From contig CCNC01000074.1 of assembly GCA_000824845.1 (NCBI GenBank), positions 62,001 through 126,000 on the forward strand: DNA of 64,000 nt, written 5' to 3'. A model generated the notes under the pieces. The model searched no databases, had not been told where the DNA came from, and saw only the letters and a list, made by a program, of their open reading frames with translations. This document shows, piece after piece, positions 25,503 to 34,699 of the stretch (the first letter of the stretch is position 1; each line of letters begins with the position of its first letter). Made by a program: the position numbers and the translations under genes. The DNA comes from Mesorhizobium sp. ORS 3359 (GTDB lineage Bacteria > Pseudomonadota > Alphaproteobacteria > Rhizobiales > Rhizobiaceae).

Positions 25503-25888
25503 GCAATACCGATCCAAGGCCGAGCAGCGCGCCGCGCCAAACCGATCGCTGGCTGGAGCCGGGCCAGACCAACGCGCTGGTCATCTACATTCTCTACCTC
25601 GCCAGTCTCGTCATCGGCATCACCGGCATTGTCGGCATCGTCCTTGCATACATCAACCGCGGCAAGGCCGGCGGCTTCGTCGAAAGCCACTACACGTTCC
25701 TGATCAGGACGTTCTGGATAGGCCTTCTCTACGCGCTGATCTCGGTGGTCCTGATGATGCTTGTGATCGGCTTCGTGCTGATGTTCGCCGTCGCCGTCTG
25801 GTTCATCGCCCGCTGCATTCTGGGCATCCAGGCGCTGCAGCGCGGCGAGCCCGTCAGGAACCCGCAAAGCTGGCTTCTGGGACAGTAA
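25499..25888 (+). CDS. Small polytopic membrane protein (DUF4870-like)
   Basis: 129-residue protein with three hydrophobic segments (ALVIYILYLASLVIGITGIV, FWIGLLYALISVVLMMLVIG and VLMFAVAVWFIARCILGI) resembling DUF4870/Tic20-like proteins. Function unknown. It starts inside the glcE stop codon and ends 11 bases before glcF, so it belongs to the glc transcript. It may be an accessory membrane protein or simply a conserved passenger. Confidence 0.75.
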   Translation: MSNTDPRPSSAPRQTDRWLEPGQTNALVIYILYLASLVIGITGIVGIVLAYINRGKAGGFVESHYTFLIRTFWIGLLYALISVVLMMLVIGFVLMFAVAVWFIARCILGIQALQRGEPVRNPQSWLLGQ

Positions 25889-25899
25889 GGATTTTTTGC

Positions 25900-27198
25900 G
25901 TGCAGATCAATTTCTCCCTTGCCCAGCTTGCTGACCCGCATGTTGCGGAATCAGAAAAGATCCTGCGCAAATGCGTGCATTGCGGCTTCTGCACTGCCAC
26001 CTGCCCGACCTATGTGACGCTGGGCAACGAGCTGGATTCGCCGCGCGGCCGCATCTACCTCATCAAGGACATGCTGGAGAACGGCCGCCCGGCGGACAAG
26101 GAGATCGTCACCCATATCGACCGCTGCCTGTCCTGCCTCGCCTGCATGACGACATGTCCTTCGGGCGTGAACTACATGCATCTGGTCGACCACGCCCGCG
26201 CCCATATCGAGCAGACCTACAAGCGACCGCTGCTCGACCGGTTGACCCGCGCCATGCTGGCCGTCGTGCTGCCTTACCCGAGCCGTTTTCGCGCCGCGCT
26301 GAAACTGGCCAAGCTCGGCCGGCCTTTCATCGGCCTGTTCGAAAAACTGCCGGCCCTGAAGCCCGTCGCCGCTATGCTGAAGCTCGCCCCATCGTCACTT
26401 CCGCCGGCGTCGCCGAATGCCTCGCCCGGCACGCATGCCGGGCAGACCAAGAAGCGCGGCCGCGTCGCCATCCTCACCGGCTGCGCGCAGTCCGTTCTCG
26501 ACCCGGCCATCAACGGCACCACCATCTCGCTGCTGACCAGGCTCGGCATCGAGGTCGTGGTGCCGGAAGGCGAGGGCTGCTGCGGCGCGCTCGTCCATCA
26601 CATGGGACGCGAGGATCAGGCCCTGGCCTCGGCCAGGCGGAATGTCGACGCCTGGACCCGCGCCATCAACCAGGGCGGGCTCGATGCCATCATCATCACC
26701 GCGTCAGGCTGCGGTACGACCATCAAGGATTACGGCTTCATGCTGCGCCTCGATCCGGCCTACGCGGGCAAGGCGGCGCGCGTCTCGGCGCTGGCCAAGG
26801 ACGTCACGGAATATCTCGCTACGCTCGAGCTACCCGAGCCGGTGCGCAAGCCGGGCACCGTCGTTGCCTACCATTCCGCCTGCTCGATGCAGCACGGCCA
26901 GAAGATCACGCGCCAGCCGAAGGAGTTGCTCGCCAAGGCGGGCTTCGTGGTGCGCGAGCCGCGCGAAGGGCATCTGTGCTGCGGCTCGGCCGGCACCTAC
27001 AACATCCTCCAGCCCGACATCTCCGCCAAGCTGCGCGACCGCAAGGTGAAAAACATCGAGGCGACCGGCGCCGAGATCGTCGCCACCGGCAATATCGGCT
27101 GCATCACCCAGATCGCGTCCGCCGCCAGGCTGCCGGTGGTGCACACGATCAAGCTGCTCGACTGGGCCTATGGCGGCGAGCCGCCCAAAATGAGTTGA
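25900..27198 (+). CDS. glcF: Glycolate oxidase iron-sulfur subunit
   Basis: Iron-sulfur subunit that carries electrons from the GlcD/GlcE flavins to the membrane. 432 residues. Two 4Fe-4S clusters are formed by Cys25, 28, 31, 35 and Cys76, 79, 82, 86. Two CCG domains follow, with GEGCCGALVHHMG and HLCCGSAGTYN. The GTG at 25900 is chosen because TAAGGA lies at the proper distance and the product VQINFSLAQL is the usual beginning. It is the last gene of the glc operon. Confidence 0.94.
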   Translation: MQINFSLAQLADPHVAESEKILRKCVHCGFCTATCPTYVTLGNELDSPRGRIYLIKDMLENGRPADKEIVTHIDRCLSCLACMTTCPSGVNYMHLVDHARAHIEQTYKRPLLDRLTRAMLAVVLPYPSRFRAALKLAKLGRPFIGLFEKLPALKPVAAMLKLAPSSLPPASPNASPGTHAGQTKKRGRVAILTGCAQSVLDPAINGTTISLLTRLGIEVVVPEGEGCCGALVHHMGREDQALASARRNVDAWTRAINQGGLDAIIITASGCGTTIKDYGFMLRLDPAYAGKAARVSALAKDVTEYLATLELPEPVRKPGTVVAYHSACSMQHGQKITRQPKELLAKAGFVVREPREGHLCCGSAGTYNILQPDISAKLRDRKVKNIEATGAEIVATGNIGCITQIASAARLPVVHTIKLLDWAYGGEPPKMS

Positions 27199-27229
27199 TC
27201 GCCAGACGCCCGCTCGTAACAATAGGGCG

Positions 27230-28234
27230 ATGACCGATTTGGAAATCCTGGAAATTGAAACCGTAGTTCGGCTGCTCTCAGAGACGCCCCGCCTGACCTT
27301 TCAGGCGCGCTATGAAGATTGCACGGCAATCACCGCGCGGCATCTAAAGGACGGATCCGAATTCCTTTTTGCACTGATCAAGGCAGCGATCGAATCCGGC
27401 GTTCACCAGACCACTTTGATCGAGGATGCTGTTTCGTTTCTCGACGAAGCCCATCTGCACCGCCTCGCATTTTTCCTGCAAGGCGAGATGAAACGCGGGA
27501 CCGATGTAGAAGATCTCTTATCCCACATTATGCTGCAGGCACCAGAATTGTTCCCTGACAGCGCGCTGGCCACCAGCTACGATTTTGCGGATTGGCAGAC
27601 CCATGCCGATTCTCGCTCACCTCCGGCGTGTCACCACCTTGTCTTTGAAGGCGGTGCGCCGGACGACCCGTCCTTTCCGACGCGCGTCAATCATCCTACT
27701 TGGCATCTGCCGACTGTGGGGCAGCCGTTCACGATCGGTGGTGAAGGAGCGAGTCAGTGTCCAGCTTGCGGGGGGAGGCTGGTGCACCTGATCACCTTGG
27801 ACGACTTCAGCGTCCCAAATTTATCCCTTCCCTCGTTGCGCATCGAGACGTGCCAAGGCTCGCTGCAGGCGACCTACTACGCGCATGATGCCGAGGGCAG
27901 GCCGACCGCGATTGCGCCGTTTCATTCCGACTATGAATTGCCGTCCGAGCCAGCGGCACACGAGCGCATTGTCCGTCTGGCGCCCACGCCGCCACGATGG
28001 CTCAGGCAATCCTGGGGGGCAAGCAATTCGCGGCAGAACCTGTTCCGGCTCGGTGGGCTGCCCTCATGGGTTCAGGGACCGCAGTTCCCGCTGGTTCCCG
28101 GAACGGAGCGGCCAATGAAATTTCTGCTGCAGTTCGACTCGCTGGCCGGCTTCTTCTGGGGCAGCGGCGGCATGCTCTACGTCTTCTGGGACGACGAAAG
28201 CCGCATGACCTGCCACGTGCCGCAATACACGTAA
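27230..28234 (+). CDS. DUF1963-like protein of unknown function
   Basis: 334-residue soluble protein. The C-terminal third (LFRLGGLPSWVQGPQFP, then MKFLLQFDSL and WGSGGMLYVFW) matches the YwqG/DUF1963 pattern. A CPAC motif (SQCPACGGRLVHL) in the middle may bind zinc. The N-terminal 110 residues are helical and unrelated to anything I recognise. The DNA is less GC-biased than its neighbours. It is convergent with the FolD-like gene, and no operon partner is evident. Confidence 0.7.
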   Translation: MTDLEILEIETVVRLLSETPRLTFQARYEDCTAITARHLKDGSEFLFALIKAAIESGVHQTTLIEDAVSFLDEAHLHRLAFFLQGEMKRGTDVEDLLSHIMLQAPELFPDSALATSYDFADWQTHADSRSPPACHHLVFEGGAPDDPSFPTRVNHPTWHLPTVGQPFTIGGEGASQCPACGGRLVHLITLDDFSVPNLSLPSLRIETCQGSLQATYYAHDAEGRPTAIAPFHSDYELPSEPAAHERIVRLAPTPPRWLRQSWGASNSRQNLFRLGGLPSWVQGPQFPLVPGTERPMKFLLQFDSLAGFFWGSGGMLYVFWDDESRMTCHVPQYT

Positions 28235-28243
28235 CGCGTATCG

Positions 28244-29164
28244 CTACTCCGCCGCGAGCTGATCCGCCACGCCGTAGGTCGCGCGGTAGAGCGCGCGCTG
28301 GCGGTTGAGCGCCACCATGGTGTTGCGCAACAGGATTGCCACGGTGAGCGGGCCGACGCCGCCGGGCACCGGCGTGATCCAGGATGCCACTTCCTTCACG
28401 CTGTCGGTGTCGACGTCGCCGACGATGCGGGTTTCGCCGTCGGGCCCGACCTCCGAGTTGATGCCGATGTCGATGACGGCGGCGCCCGGCTTCACCATGT
28501 CGGCCTTGATCAGCCGCGGCTTGCCGACCGCGACAAACAGCGCGTCGGCGCGCCGCGCATGCGCCGCCACCGAGCGCGTCATGTGGTGGCACACCGTCAC
28601 CGTCGCGCCTTCGCTCATCAGCAGGAAGGCGATCGGCTTGCCGACGATCTCGGAATGGCCGACGACGACCACTTCGAGCCCCTTGAGATCGAGTCCGGTC
28701 TCCTTCAGCAGTTCGACCGAGGCGGCCGCCGTGCAGGGCGCCAGATCGAGTTGGTTGTAGACGATGTTGCCGATCGAGGCCGGGTGCATGCCTTCGACAT
28801 CCTTCAGCGGATGCACCGCGCCCTGCAGCGTCTTGATCGGGATATGCGCCGGAACCGGCCGCTGGATGATGATGCCGGTGACGCGCGGGTCGGCGTTGAG
28901 GCCGTGGATCGCCGCTTCCAGTTCGCCGGCGGTGATGTCGGCGGCGAAGCGCCGTTCCTCGAAGCCGATGCCGGCAAGGGCTGCCTTGGCGCGCTGGTTG
29001 CGCACATAGACATCGACCGCGGCGGTATCGCCGACGGTGATCGAGATCAGCTTCGGCGGAAAACCTTCGGCCGTCGCGATCAACGCATCTTCGCGCACCG
29101 AAGCGATGATGCGCTGGGCAACCGGGCCGCCTTTCAGATAGCGGCTGTCGTCGGTCCGGGTCAT
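28244..29164 (-). CDS. FolD-like methylenetetrahydrofolate dehydrogenase homologue with altered active site
   Basis: 306-residue protein with the full FolD fold: DVYVRN near 51, GIIIQRPVPAHI near 97, HPLKDVEGMHP near 118, VVVGHSEIVGKPIA and ITPVPGGVGPLTVAILLRNT. Normal FolD makes methenyl- and then formyl-tetrahydrofolate. Here the catalytic lysine that lies four residues after the conserved tyrosine is glutamine (Tyr53, Gln57), and the aspartate of KDVDG is glutamate (Glu124). In human and bacterial FolD the lysine is needed for the cyclohydrolase step. This may therefore be a dehydrogenase-only or repurposed paralogue, and I leave the symbol empty. The start at 29164 gives MTRTDDSRYL. Confidence 0.85.
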   Translation of the reverse strand: MTRTDDSRYLKGGPVAQRIIASVREDALIATAEGFPPKLISITVGDTAAVDVYVRNQRAKAALAGIGFEERRFAADITAGELEAAIHGLNADPRVTGIIIQRPVPAHIPIKTLQGAVHPLKDVEGMHPASIGNIVYNQLDLAPCTAAASVELLKETGLDLKGLEVVVVGHSEIVGKPIAFLLMSEGATVTVCHHMTRSVAAHARRADALFVAVGKPRLIKADMVKPGAAVIDIGINSEVGPDGETRIVGDVDTDSVKEVASWITPVPGGVGPLTVAILLRNTMVALNRQRALYRATYGVADQLAAE

Positions 29165-29525
29165 GGGTGGCACCTCTGCCTTCTGGGCAATTCGAGGAAA
29201 TCGCGTAGGCAGCATTGCGTCCAGAATTGCGTGACTATCAGGATTTGTGCACTGCAATAGCAGAGGAGCGCCGGGAAATCAGCCCCGAAAGCGAATCCGC
29301 TTGCTTTCGAGGCGACCTGCCGCGCCATCCTTCAAAGAAAACGCAAAAACGAAAAGGGCAGCGCGGTTGCCCGCGCTGCCCTTTCGTGACCGGCCGTATC
29401 CCCACACGGCCCGTCCCCCGTAAACTCGACACCGGTTTAAGCACATCCCACGGGATCGCACTATGACTTGGCGGCAACAGCTGGACTAAAAGTGCTGCGC
29501 CGCCTAACCGGCTGGCTCGCAGAAA
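29165..29525. other. Intergenic stretch with a strong terminator
   Basis: 361 bases upstream of the FolD-like gene and downstream of the L,D-transpeptidase gene. Contains one terminator hairpin (listed). No gene or RNA recognised elsewhere in it. Confidence 0.5.
29340..29384 (-). terminator. Intrinsic terminator of the L,D-transpeptidase gene
   Basis: AAAGGGCAGCGCGG and CCGCGCTGCCCTTT form a perfect 14-bp stem with a 4-base loop. On the minus strand it is followed by TTCGTTTTTGCGTTTT. It stands 140 bases past the transpeptidase stop and before the FolD-like gene. Confidence 0.85.
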
Positions 29526-30266
29526 CTAGATCACCTCGACCGTGGTTCCGACATTGACGCGCTCGTAAAGGTCGACGACGTCCTCGTTGCGCATGCGGAT
29601 GCAACCGGAAGACACCGCGCCGCCGATCGTCCAGGGCTGGTTGGTGCCGTGGATACGATATTCCGTGGTGCCGAGATAGAGAGCGCGCGCGCCCAGCGGG
29701 TTTTCCATGCCGCCAGCAAGATAGGTCGGCAAATAGCGGCCCTTGGCCGCCTCGCGTTTGATCATCTCCGCCGGCGGGCGCCAGTCTGGCCACACTTTCT
29801 TGTCGGTGATCTTGTGCGTGCCGGACCATTCGAAGCCCGGCTTGCCGGTGCCGACGCCGTAACGCCGCGCCTTGCCGTTCTTCTCGACCAGATAGAGGAA
29901 ATTCTGGTGCGTATCGATAACGATCGTGCCCGGCTTCGCCGGGCCCTCATAGGCGACTTCCTGCGGCAGGTAGATCGGGTTGATCTGCGGCCGCATCACC
30001 ATGCGCCTGGCCGGCTGCTGCACGGCCGCTGTCTTCTGCCGGTCGGGCTGCGCCTGGAACAGGCGCTGCAGCGGCTGCTGCGTCGCCTGCCGGGCCCGGC
30101 GCACGATGCCCGGCGCGTGGCCAAGCTGCAGCACCCAGGGCGCCGAAAGGTCGGGGCTCACCGTCACCGGCGGCATATCGGCATAGCGGTCATTGGCAAA
30201 GGAGGTGGTGGCGCCGGCGGCAAGGATTGCCGCTGCGCCGAGCAGGGAACAAAACGCTGTCTTCAT
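29526..30266 (-). CDS. L,D-transpeptidase (YkuD/ErfK family), exported
   Basis: 246-residue periplasmic enzyme that cross-links peptidoglycan (3-3 links) or attaches proteins to it. A signal peptide covers residues 1-24 (AAAILAAGATTSFAND). A proline/glutamine-rich linker follows, then the YkuD domain beginning TIVIDTHQNFLYLVE. The active site is intact: YRIHGTNQPWTIGGAVSSGC, with catalytic Cys and His, and IRMRNEDVVDLY after it. Rhizobiales carry many such enzymes, linked to polar growth. Monocistronic, with its own terminator. Confidence 0.93.
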   Translation of the reverse strand: MKTAFCSLLGAAAILAAGATTSFANDRYADMPPVTVSPDLSAPWVLQLGHAPGIVRRARQATQQPLQRLFQAQPDRQKTAAVQQPARRMVMRPQINPIYLPQEVAYEGPAKPGTIVIDTHQNFLYLVEKNGKARRYGVGTGKPGFEWSGTHKITDKKVWPDWRPPAEMIKREAAKGRYLPTYLAGGMENPLGARALYLGTTEYRIHGTNQPWTIGGAVSSGCIRMRNEDVVDLYERVNVGTTVEVI

Positions 30267-30464
30267 TGGAACGCACCTTGATCGAACTCATCCGGGGCGG
30301 AGAGGGCGCCCTCGGTTTCGCGATCCTTGGCGCTAAGCGGCAAGCAAAACATGAATCGGAATGCGTAAAATGCCGCTTTGTCAGTAAACCTTTTGGTGTG
30401 GTTACCGACCGGTTCAGGAATCTGGTAAAGCCACGGTAAAAGCGGCGCCGAGGCGCATTAACGA

Positions 30465-31118
30465 ATGGATCTGCTGACGATGGCAATTGAAAATGCCGGC
30501 ATTCTCGACGGTCCCGACGGCAGGGCGCGCTGCTTCTGGCACGGCAATTTGCCGGACTATCTCCACTATCACGACCATGAATGGGGCCGGCCGGTAACGG
30601 AGGATCGCCGGCTGTTCGAAAAGATCTGCCTGGAAGGGTTCCAGTCCGGCCTGTCCTGGCTCACCATCCTGCGCAAGCGCGAGAACTTCCGCGAGGCCTT
30701 CGCCGGTTTCGACTTCGACAAGGTGGCGGGGTTCACCGACGCGGATGTCGAGCGCCTGCTCGGCAATGCCGGCATCATCCGCCATCGCGGCAAGATCGTC
30801 TCGACCATCAACAACGCCAAACGCGCCCGCGAGATGGTCGACGAGTTCGGCTCCCTAGCTGCCTGGTTCTGGAAGTTCGAACCAGGCCCGGACGAGCGTC
30901 CGGAAATCGTCGACCTCGCGCATCTGCGCGCCAATCCGACGACGGCGGTGTCGGTCAGGATATCGAAGGAGTTGAAGAAGCGAGGCTGGAGCTTTGTCGG
31001 CCCGACGACGGTCTACGCCTTCATGCAGGCCATGGGCCTCGTCAACGACCATCTCGAAGGCTGCTATTGCAGGGCGGAGGTGGAGAAAGAGCGCAACAAG
31101 CTCAAGCGGCCGAAGTAG
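30465..31118 (+). CDS. tag: DNA-3-methyladenine glycosylase I
   Basis: Base-excision repair glycosylase that removes 3-methyladenine. 217 residues. The zinc ligands are visible: RCFWHG and YHDHEWG near the N-terminus and DHLEGCYCR at the C-terminus. The substrate pocket carries LEGFQSGLSWLTILRKRE. The ATG at 30465 or 30480 (MAIENAG) are both possible. Monocistronic, divergent from the transpeptidase gene across about 200 bases. Confidence 0.94.
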   Translation: MDLLTMAIENAGILDGPDGRARCFWHGNLPDYLHYHDHEWGRPVTEDRRLFEKICLEGFQSGLSWLTILRKRENFREAFAGFDFDKVAGFTDADVERLLGNAGIIRHRGKIVSTINNAKRAREMVDEFGSLAAWFWKFEPGPDERPEIVDLAHLRANPTTAVSVRISKELKKRGWSFVGPTTVYAFMQAMGLVNDHLEGCYCRAEVEKERNKLKRPK

Positions 31119-31128
31119 GGCGCTTTCT

Positions 31129-31180
31129 CCTTCTCCCCTTGTGGGAGAAGGTGTTGCCGAAGGCGACGGATGAGGGGTGC
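31129..31180 (+). repeat. CTTCTCCCC/GATGAGGGG repeat, single copy
   Basis: CCTTCTCCCCTTGTGGGAGA (stem one), AGGTG, then GCCGAAGGCG (stem two) and ACGGATGAGGGGT. Part of a family with four more copies between 31.6 and 33.6 kb. It immediately follows tag. Confidence 0.75.
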
Positions 31181-31209
31181 TCCAAGGGGAGAAGGTCAGG
31201 TTGCGAAGC

Positions 31210-31440
31210 TCAAACGCTGCCGGCGCCCGCCAAAAACAGCCCGGCGAGGATCGCCGCCACCGCGGCGAAAGCCGGGTAGATCACCAGCAGCCCGGTCAAC
31301 AGCGCGTCGCGCGCGCTCGGCTTGGCCGCGGCAGCCTCGAATGGCCCAGCCGGCTGCTGCGCCGGCTTCAGCGCCGGAACCCCGGCCGGCCTCAGCCTTG
31401 CGGTCGCGCCGCTCTCGATGATGTCTTCAGCCGTCGTCAT
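31210..31440 (-). CDS. Small single-pass membrane protein
   Basis: 76-residue protein: a polar proline/alanine-rich N-terminus (TARLRPAGVPALKPAQQPAG) followed by one hydrophobic helix (LLTGLLVIYPAFAAVAAILA) near the C-terminus. AAGGGG lies about 11 bases before the ATG. No family recognised. Base composition agrees with coding use, but a short GC-rich frame could be fortuitous. Confidence 0.45.
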   Translation of the reverse strand: MTTAEDIIESGATARLRPAGVPALKPAQQPAGPFEAAAAKPSARDALLTGLLVIYPAFAAVAAILAGLFLAGAGSV

Positions 31441-31906
31441 GGCCCCGAACCCCTTGTTTCGGCGCGCTTTATGGTCGCCGATTGTGTCGGCAGCATGCCG
31501 CGCTGGTGGCGGAATTGTTTCGTTTTTGCGCTGATTGTTACGAAGTTCTAGGAGGCTCTCAACCTTCTAAGGGTGGAATATTGAAGTCTACTTCCTTATT
31601 AGTCGGCGCCGCCCCTCATCGCCCTGCCGGGCACTTCTCCCCGTATAGTGACGGGGAGAAGGACGCTGGCGCCGCGGGTTTCGCCAGTCGTCAACGCTGG
31701 AGCTGTCGCGCCGGCGCCGAAGCTCCTCCTTCTCCCCGTCACTATACGGGAGAAGGTGCCGGCAGGCGGATGAGGGGCGGCGCGGCGCCTGCAAACTATC
31801 GAACTGTTTCCTGCAGGTCTGCAAACGCTTGCCGCACCACTTGGCATGGGTTAGGACACGCCCGCTCCCGATAAGCCAGTGTTTACTTAACGAAAAGACC
31901 GATCCC
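31441..31906. other. Intergenic stretch before hisS, filled by a long inverted repeat
   Basis: 466 bases. 31605-31783 is a large hairpin made of two inverted copies of the CTTCTCCCC repeat (listed). The 120 bases nearest hisS should hold its promoter, but no clear -35/-10 pair was identified. Confidence 0.5.
31605..31783. repeat. Pair of inverted CTTCTCCCC repeats forming a long hairpin
   Basis: Left arm 31605-31663 begins GGCGCCGCCCCTCATC and contains TTCTCCCCGTATAGTGACGG. Right arm 31727-31783 is its near complement (CCGTCACTATACGGGAGAAG ... GGATGAGGGGCGGCGC). The arms are nearly 57 bp with a 63-base loop. Confidence 0.8.
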
Positions 31907-33409
31907 ATGGCCGACAAATCCGAAAAGACGAAAGCGCGGTTGCCGCGCGGTTTTGCCGACCGCAGTGCCGAAGACATCCGCGCCGTCGAGAAGATGATGG
32001 CGACCATCCGCTCGGTCTATGAGCTTTACGGCTTCGAGCCGGTCGACCAGCCGATGATCGAATACACCGATGCTCTGGGAAAATTTCTGCCCGACCAGGA
32101 TCGGCCGAACGAAGGCGTGTTTTCCTTCCAGGATGACGACGACCAGTGGCTGTCGCTGCGCTATGACCTGACCGCGCCGACGGCGCGTTTCGTGGCGGAA
32201 AATTTCGACAAGCTGCCAAAACCTTATCGTAGCTACCGTTCCGGCTGGGTGTTCCGCAACGAGAAGCCGGGTCCCGGCCGCTTCCGCCAGTTCATGCAGT
32301 TCGACGCCGACACGATCGGGACGCCAGGCGTCGCCGCCGACGCTGAGATGGCGATGATGATGGCCGATGTCATGGAAGCGCTCGGCATCAAGCGCGGCGA
32401 CTATGTCATTCGCGTCAACAACCGCAAGCTGCTGGACGGCGTGCTGGAGGCGATCGGGCTCGGCGGTGAGGACAACGCCGGCCGCCGGCTGACCGTGCTG
32501 CGCGCCATCGACAAGCTCGACAAGCTCGGGCCGGAAGGCGTCAGGCTCCTGCTTGGCCCCGGACGCTGGGATGGCGGCAAGGAAGGCGAGGGCGACTTCG
32601 CCAAGGGCGCCGGATTGAATGATACGCAGGCCGAGGCGGTTCTTCTGGCAACGGCCAGGAACGGGCAGGCTGCCCAGGACGCCGGCGTCAATGCCAACGC
32701 TGTCTATCAGGAAGGCGTCGGCGAACTCGCAACGATCGAGGCCCTGGTTAGAGCCGCGGGCTACGGCGAAGACCGCATCGTGATGGACCGCTCCGTCGTG
32801 CGCGGCCTCGAATATTACACCGGCCCTGTCTTCGAGGCCGAGCTGCTGGCCGAGATCCCCAACGATGAAGGCCAGATCGTGCGCTTCGGCTCCGTCGGCG
32901 GCGGCGGGCGCTATGACGGGCTGGTCTCGCGCTTCCGCGGCGAGCCGGTGCCGGCGACCGGGTTCTCCATTGGCGTCTCGCGGCTGATGACGGCGCTGAA
33001 GAACCTCGGCAAGCTCGACACCTCCGATGTCATCGCCCCGGTCGTCGTGCTGGTCATGGACAAGGATACCGAAAGCCTCGGCCGTTACCAGAAGATGGTC
33101 GCCGACCTGCGCGCCGCCGGCATCCGCTCCGAAATGTATCTCGGCGGCGCCGGCATGAAGGCGCAGCTCAAATACGCCGACCGCCGCGGCAGCCCGGTGG
33201 CGATCATCCAGGGCGGCGACGAGCGCGCCAAGGGCGAGGTGCAGATCAAGGACCTCATCGAAGGCGTGCGCATGTCGGCCGAGATCACCGACAATGCCGA
33301 ATGGCGCGCGGCAAGGCCGGCGCAGGTGACGGTGGCGGAAGGCGAGCTGGTTGGCGAGGTGAAGAAGATTCTCGCGGCGCAGGCCGAGGAGCGGGCACGT
33401 GGAAGGTAG
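31907..33409 (+). CDS. hisS: Histidyl-tRNA synthetase
   Basis: Class II aminoacyl-tRNA synthetase charging tRNA-His. 500 residues. Motif 1 region [15 protein letters not shown], motif 2 [20 protein letters not shown], the histidine-specific [11 protein letters not shown] and motif 3 [10 protein letters not shown], then an anticodon-binding domain ending near [12 protein letters not shown]. It heads the hisS-hisZ-hisG cluster, an order common in Rhizobiales. The ATG at 31907 gives [16 protein letters not shown]; a TTG at 31829 is rejected as a start. Confidence 0.96.
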   Translation: MADKSEKTKARLPRGFADRSAEDIRAVEKMMATIRSVYELYGFEPVDQPMIEYTDALGKFLPDQDRPNEGVFSFQDDDDQWLSLRYDLTAPTARFVAENFDKLPKPYRSYRSGWVFRNEKPGPGRFRQFMQFDADTIGTPGVAADAEMAMMMADVMEALGIKRGDYVIRVNNRKLLDGVLEAIGLGGEDNAGRRLTVLRAIDKLDKLGPEGVRLLLGPGRWDGGKEGEGDFAKGAGLNDTQAEAVLLATARNGQAAQDAGVNANAVYQEGVGELATIEALVRAAGYGEDRIVMDRSVVRGLEYYTGPVFEAELLAEIPNDEGQIVRFGSVGGGGRYDGLVSRFRGEPVPATGFSIGVSRLMTALKNLGKLDTSDVIAPVVVLVMDKDTESLGRYQKMVADLRAAGIRSEMYLGGAGMKAQLKYADRRGSPVAIIQGGDERAKGEVQIKDLIEGVRMSAEITDNAEWRAARPAQVTVAEGELVGEVKKILAAQAEERARGR

Positions 33410-33421
33410 AACGCCGACCTT

Positions 33422-33567
33422 CCCTTCTCCCCTTGTGGGAGAAGGTGGATCGGCGCGTAGCGCCGAGACGGATGAGGGGTATTCCAGGGAACGCCCACGT
33501 CTCACTTCGCTGGAACACCCCTCATCCGTCGCCTTCGGCGACACCTTCTCCCACAAGGGGAGAAGGG
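33422..33567. repeat. Inverted CTTCTCCCC repeat pair between hisS and hisZ
   Basis: Left arm 33422-33480 (CCCTTCTCCCCTTGTGGGAG ... ACGGATGAGGGGT) and right arm 33517-33567 (ACCCCTCATCCGTCGCC ... CCACAAGGGGAGAAGGG) are inverted copies. The second stems differ (GGCGCGTAGCGCC against GCCTTCGGCG), so the arms come from related, not identical, units. It ends 13 bases before the hisZ start. Confidence 0.8.
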
Positions 33568-33580
33568 GAGGGCGTGCCGC

Positions 33581-34699
33581 ATGACCTCCCGCCCCGCCAT
33601 CGCCGCCGATATCACGAAACTCTTCGCCGCCCGCGACACGCACGCCGTGGAAGTCGCCGTGCTGCAGCCGGCCGATCCGTTCCTCGATATGGCCGGCGAA
33701 GACCTGCGCCGGCGCATCTTCCTGACCGAGAGCGAGACCGGCAAGACTTTGTGCCTGCGGCCCGAATTCACCATCCCGGTCTGCCTCGACCACATTGCCA
33801 GCCAGGCCGGCACGCCGCGCCGCTATTCTTACCTGGGCGAAGTGTTCCGCCAGCGCCGCGAGGGTGGCAACGAGTTCTTCCAGGCCGGCATCGAGGACCT
33901 TGGCGACAATGACACGGCGGCGGCTGATGCTCGTTCGCTGGCCGACGCGCATGCACTATTGTCGCTGGTGCTGCCCGGAACGAAGCTCGCCATCACGCTT
34001 GGCGACCAGACCCTGTTCGAGGCGGTGCTGGCCGCGCTCGGCCTGCCACGCGGCTGGCGCATGCGCCTCGCCCGCGCCTTCGGTTCGGCGCCGATGCTGG
34101 AAGCGGCCCTTGCCGATCTCGCCAACCCGCCGCGAAACAGCCAGCTTGCCGGTCCCGTCGCCTTGCTGGTGCTCGACGGCGATCAGGAAGGCCTCGCTGC
34201 GCACATTGCCGAAGGCATGGAGGAGGCCGGGCTGTCGGCGTCCGGCGGCCGTGCCCCGGCCGACATTGCGCGCAGGCTGATCGAGAAAGCGCAACTGCGC
34301 AGCGTGCGGCTCTCCGATGACGCCTTCTCGGCACTCAAAGGGTTCCTCGAGATCGACGTCGCGCTCAGCGACGCGACCGCGGCGCTGGATAAATTCGCCG
34401 CCCATGCCGGCCTGTCGCTGGGGCCGGCGCTGGAGAATTTCGCCGCCCGCGCCGAGGCGATCGAGGCGCATGGCCTCTCCTCTGCGCAGATCCGCTACGA
34501 TGCCGCTTTCGGCCGCCCGCTCGACTATTATACCGGCCTCGTCTTCGAGATCGCTGCCCAGGGAGGCGATCGCCCGCTAGTCGGCGGTGGCCGCTACGAT
34601 CGGCTGCTGACGCTGCTTGGCGCCAAGAAGCCGATTCCCGGCGTCGGTTTTTCGGTCTGGCTCGACCGGATCGAAGCTCTGCGGGAGGCAGCGCAATGA
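33581..34699 (+). CDS. hisZ: ATP phosphoribosyltransferase regulatory subunit
   Basis: HisRS-like protein lacking tRNA-charging activity that binds short-form HisG and makes the first enzyme of histidine synthesis sensitive to histidine. 372 residues. Shared HisRS elements are [40 protein letters not shown] and [14 protein letters not shown], with [14 protein letters not shown] near the end; there is no anticodon-binding domain. The stop overlaps the hisG ATG (ATGA), implying coupled translation of the two subunits. Confidence 0.94.
   Translation: MTSRPAIAADITKLFAARDTHAVEVAVLQPADPFLDMAGEDLRRRIFLTESETGKTLCLRPEFTIPVCLDHIASQAGTPRRYSYLGEVFRQRREGGNEFFQAGIEDLGDNDTAAADARSLADAHALLSLVLPGTKLAITLGDQTLFEAVLAALGLPRGWRMRLARAFGSAPMLEAALADLANPPRNSQLAGPVALLVLDGDQEGLAAHIAEGMEEAGLSASGGRAPADIARRLIEKAQLRSVRLSDDAFSALKGFLEIDVALSDATAALDKFAAHAGLSLGPALENFAARAEAIEAHGLSSAQIRYDAAFGRPLDYYTGLVFEIAAQGGDRPLVGGGRYDRLLTLLGAKKPIPGVGFSVWLDRIEALREAAQ

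Noticed and set aside
31883..33952. 689-codon minus-strand frame across hisS and hisZ
   Set aside because: Antisense shadow. It spans two established genes and the repeat pair between them and has no domain.
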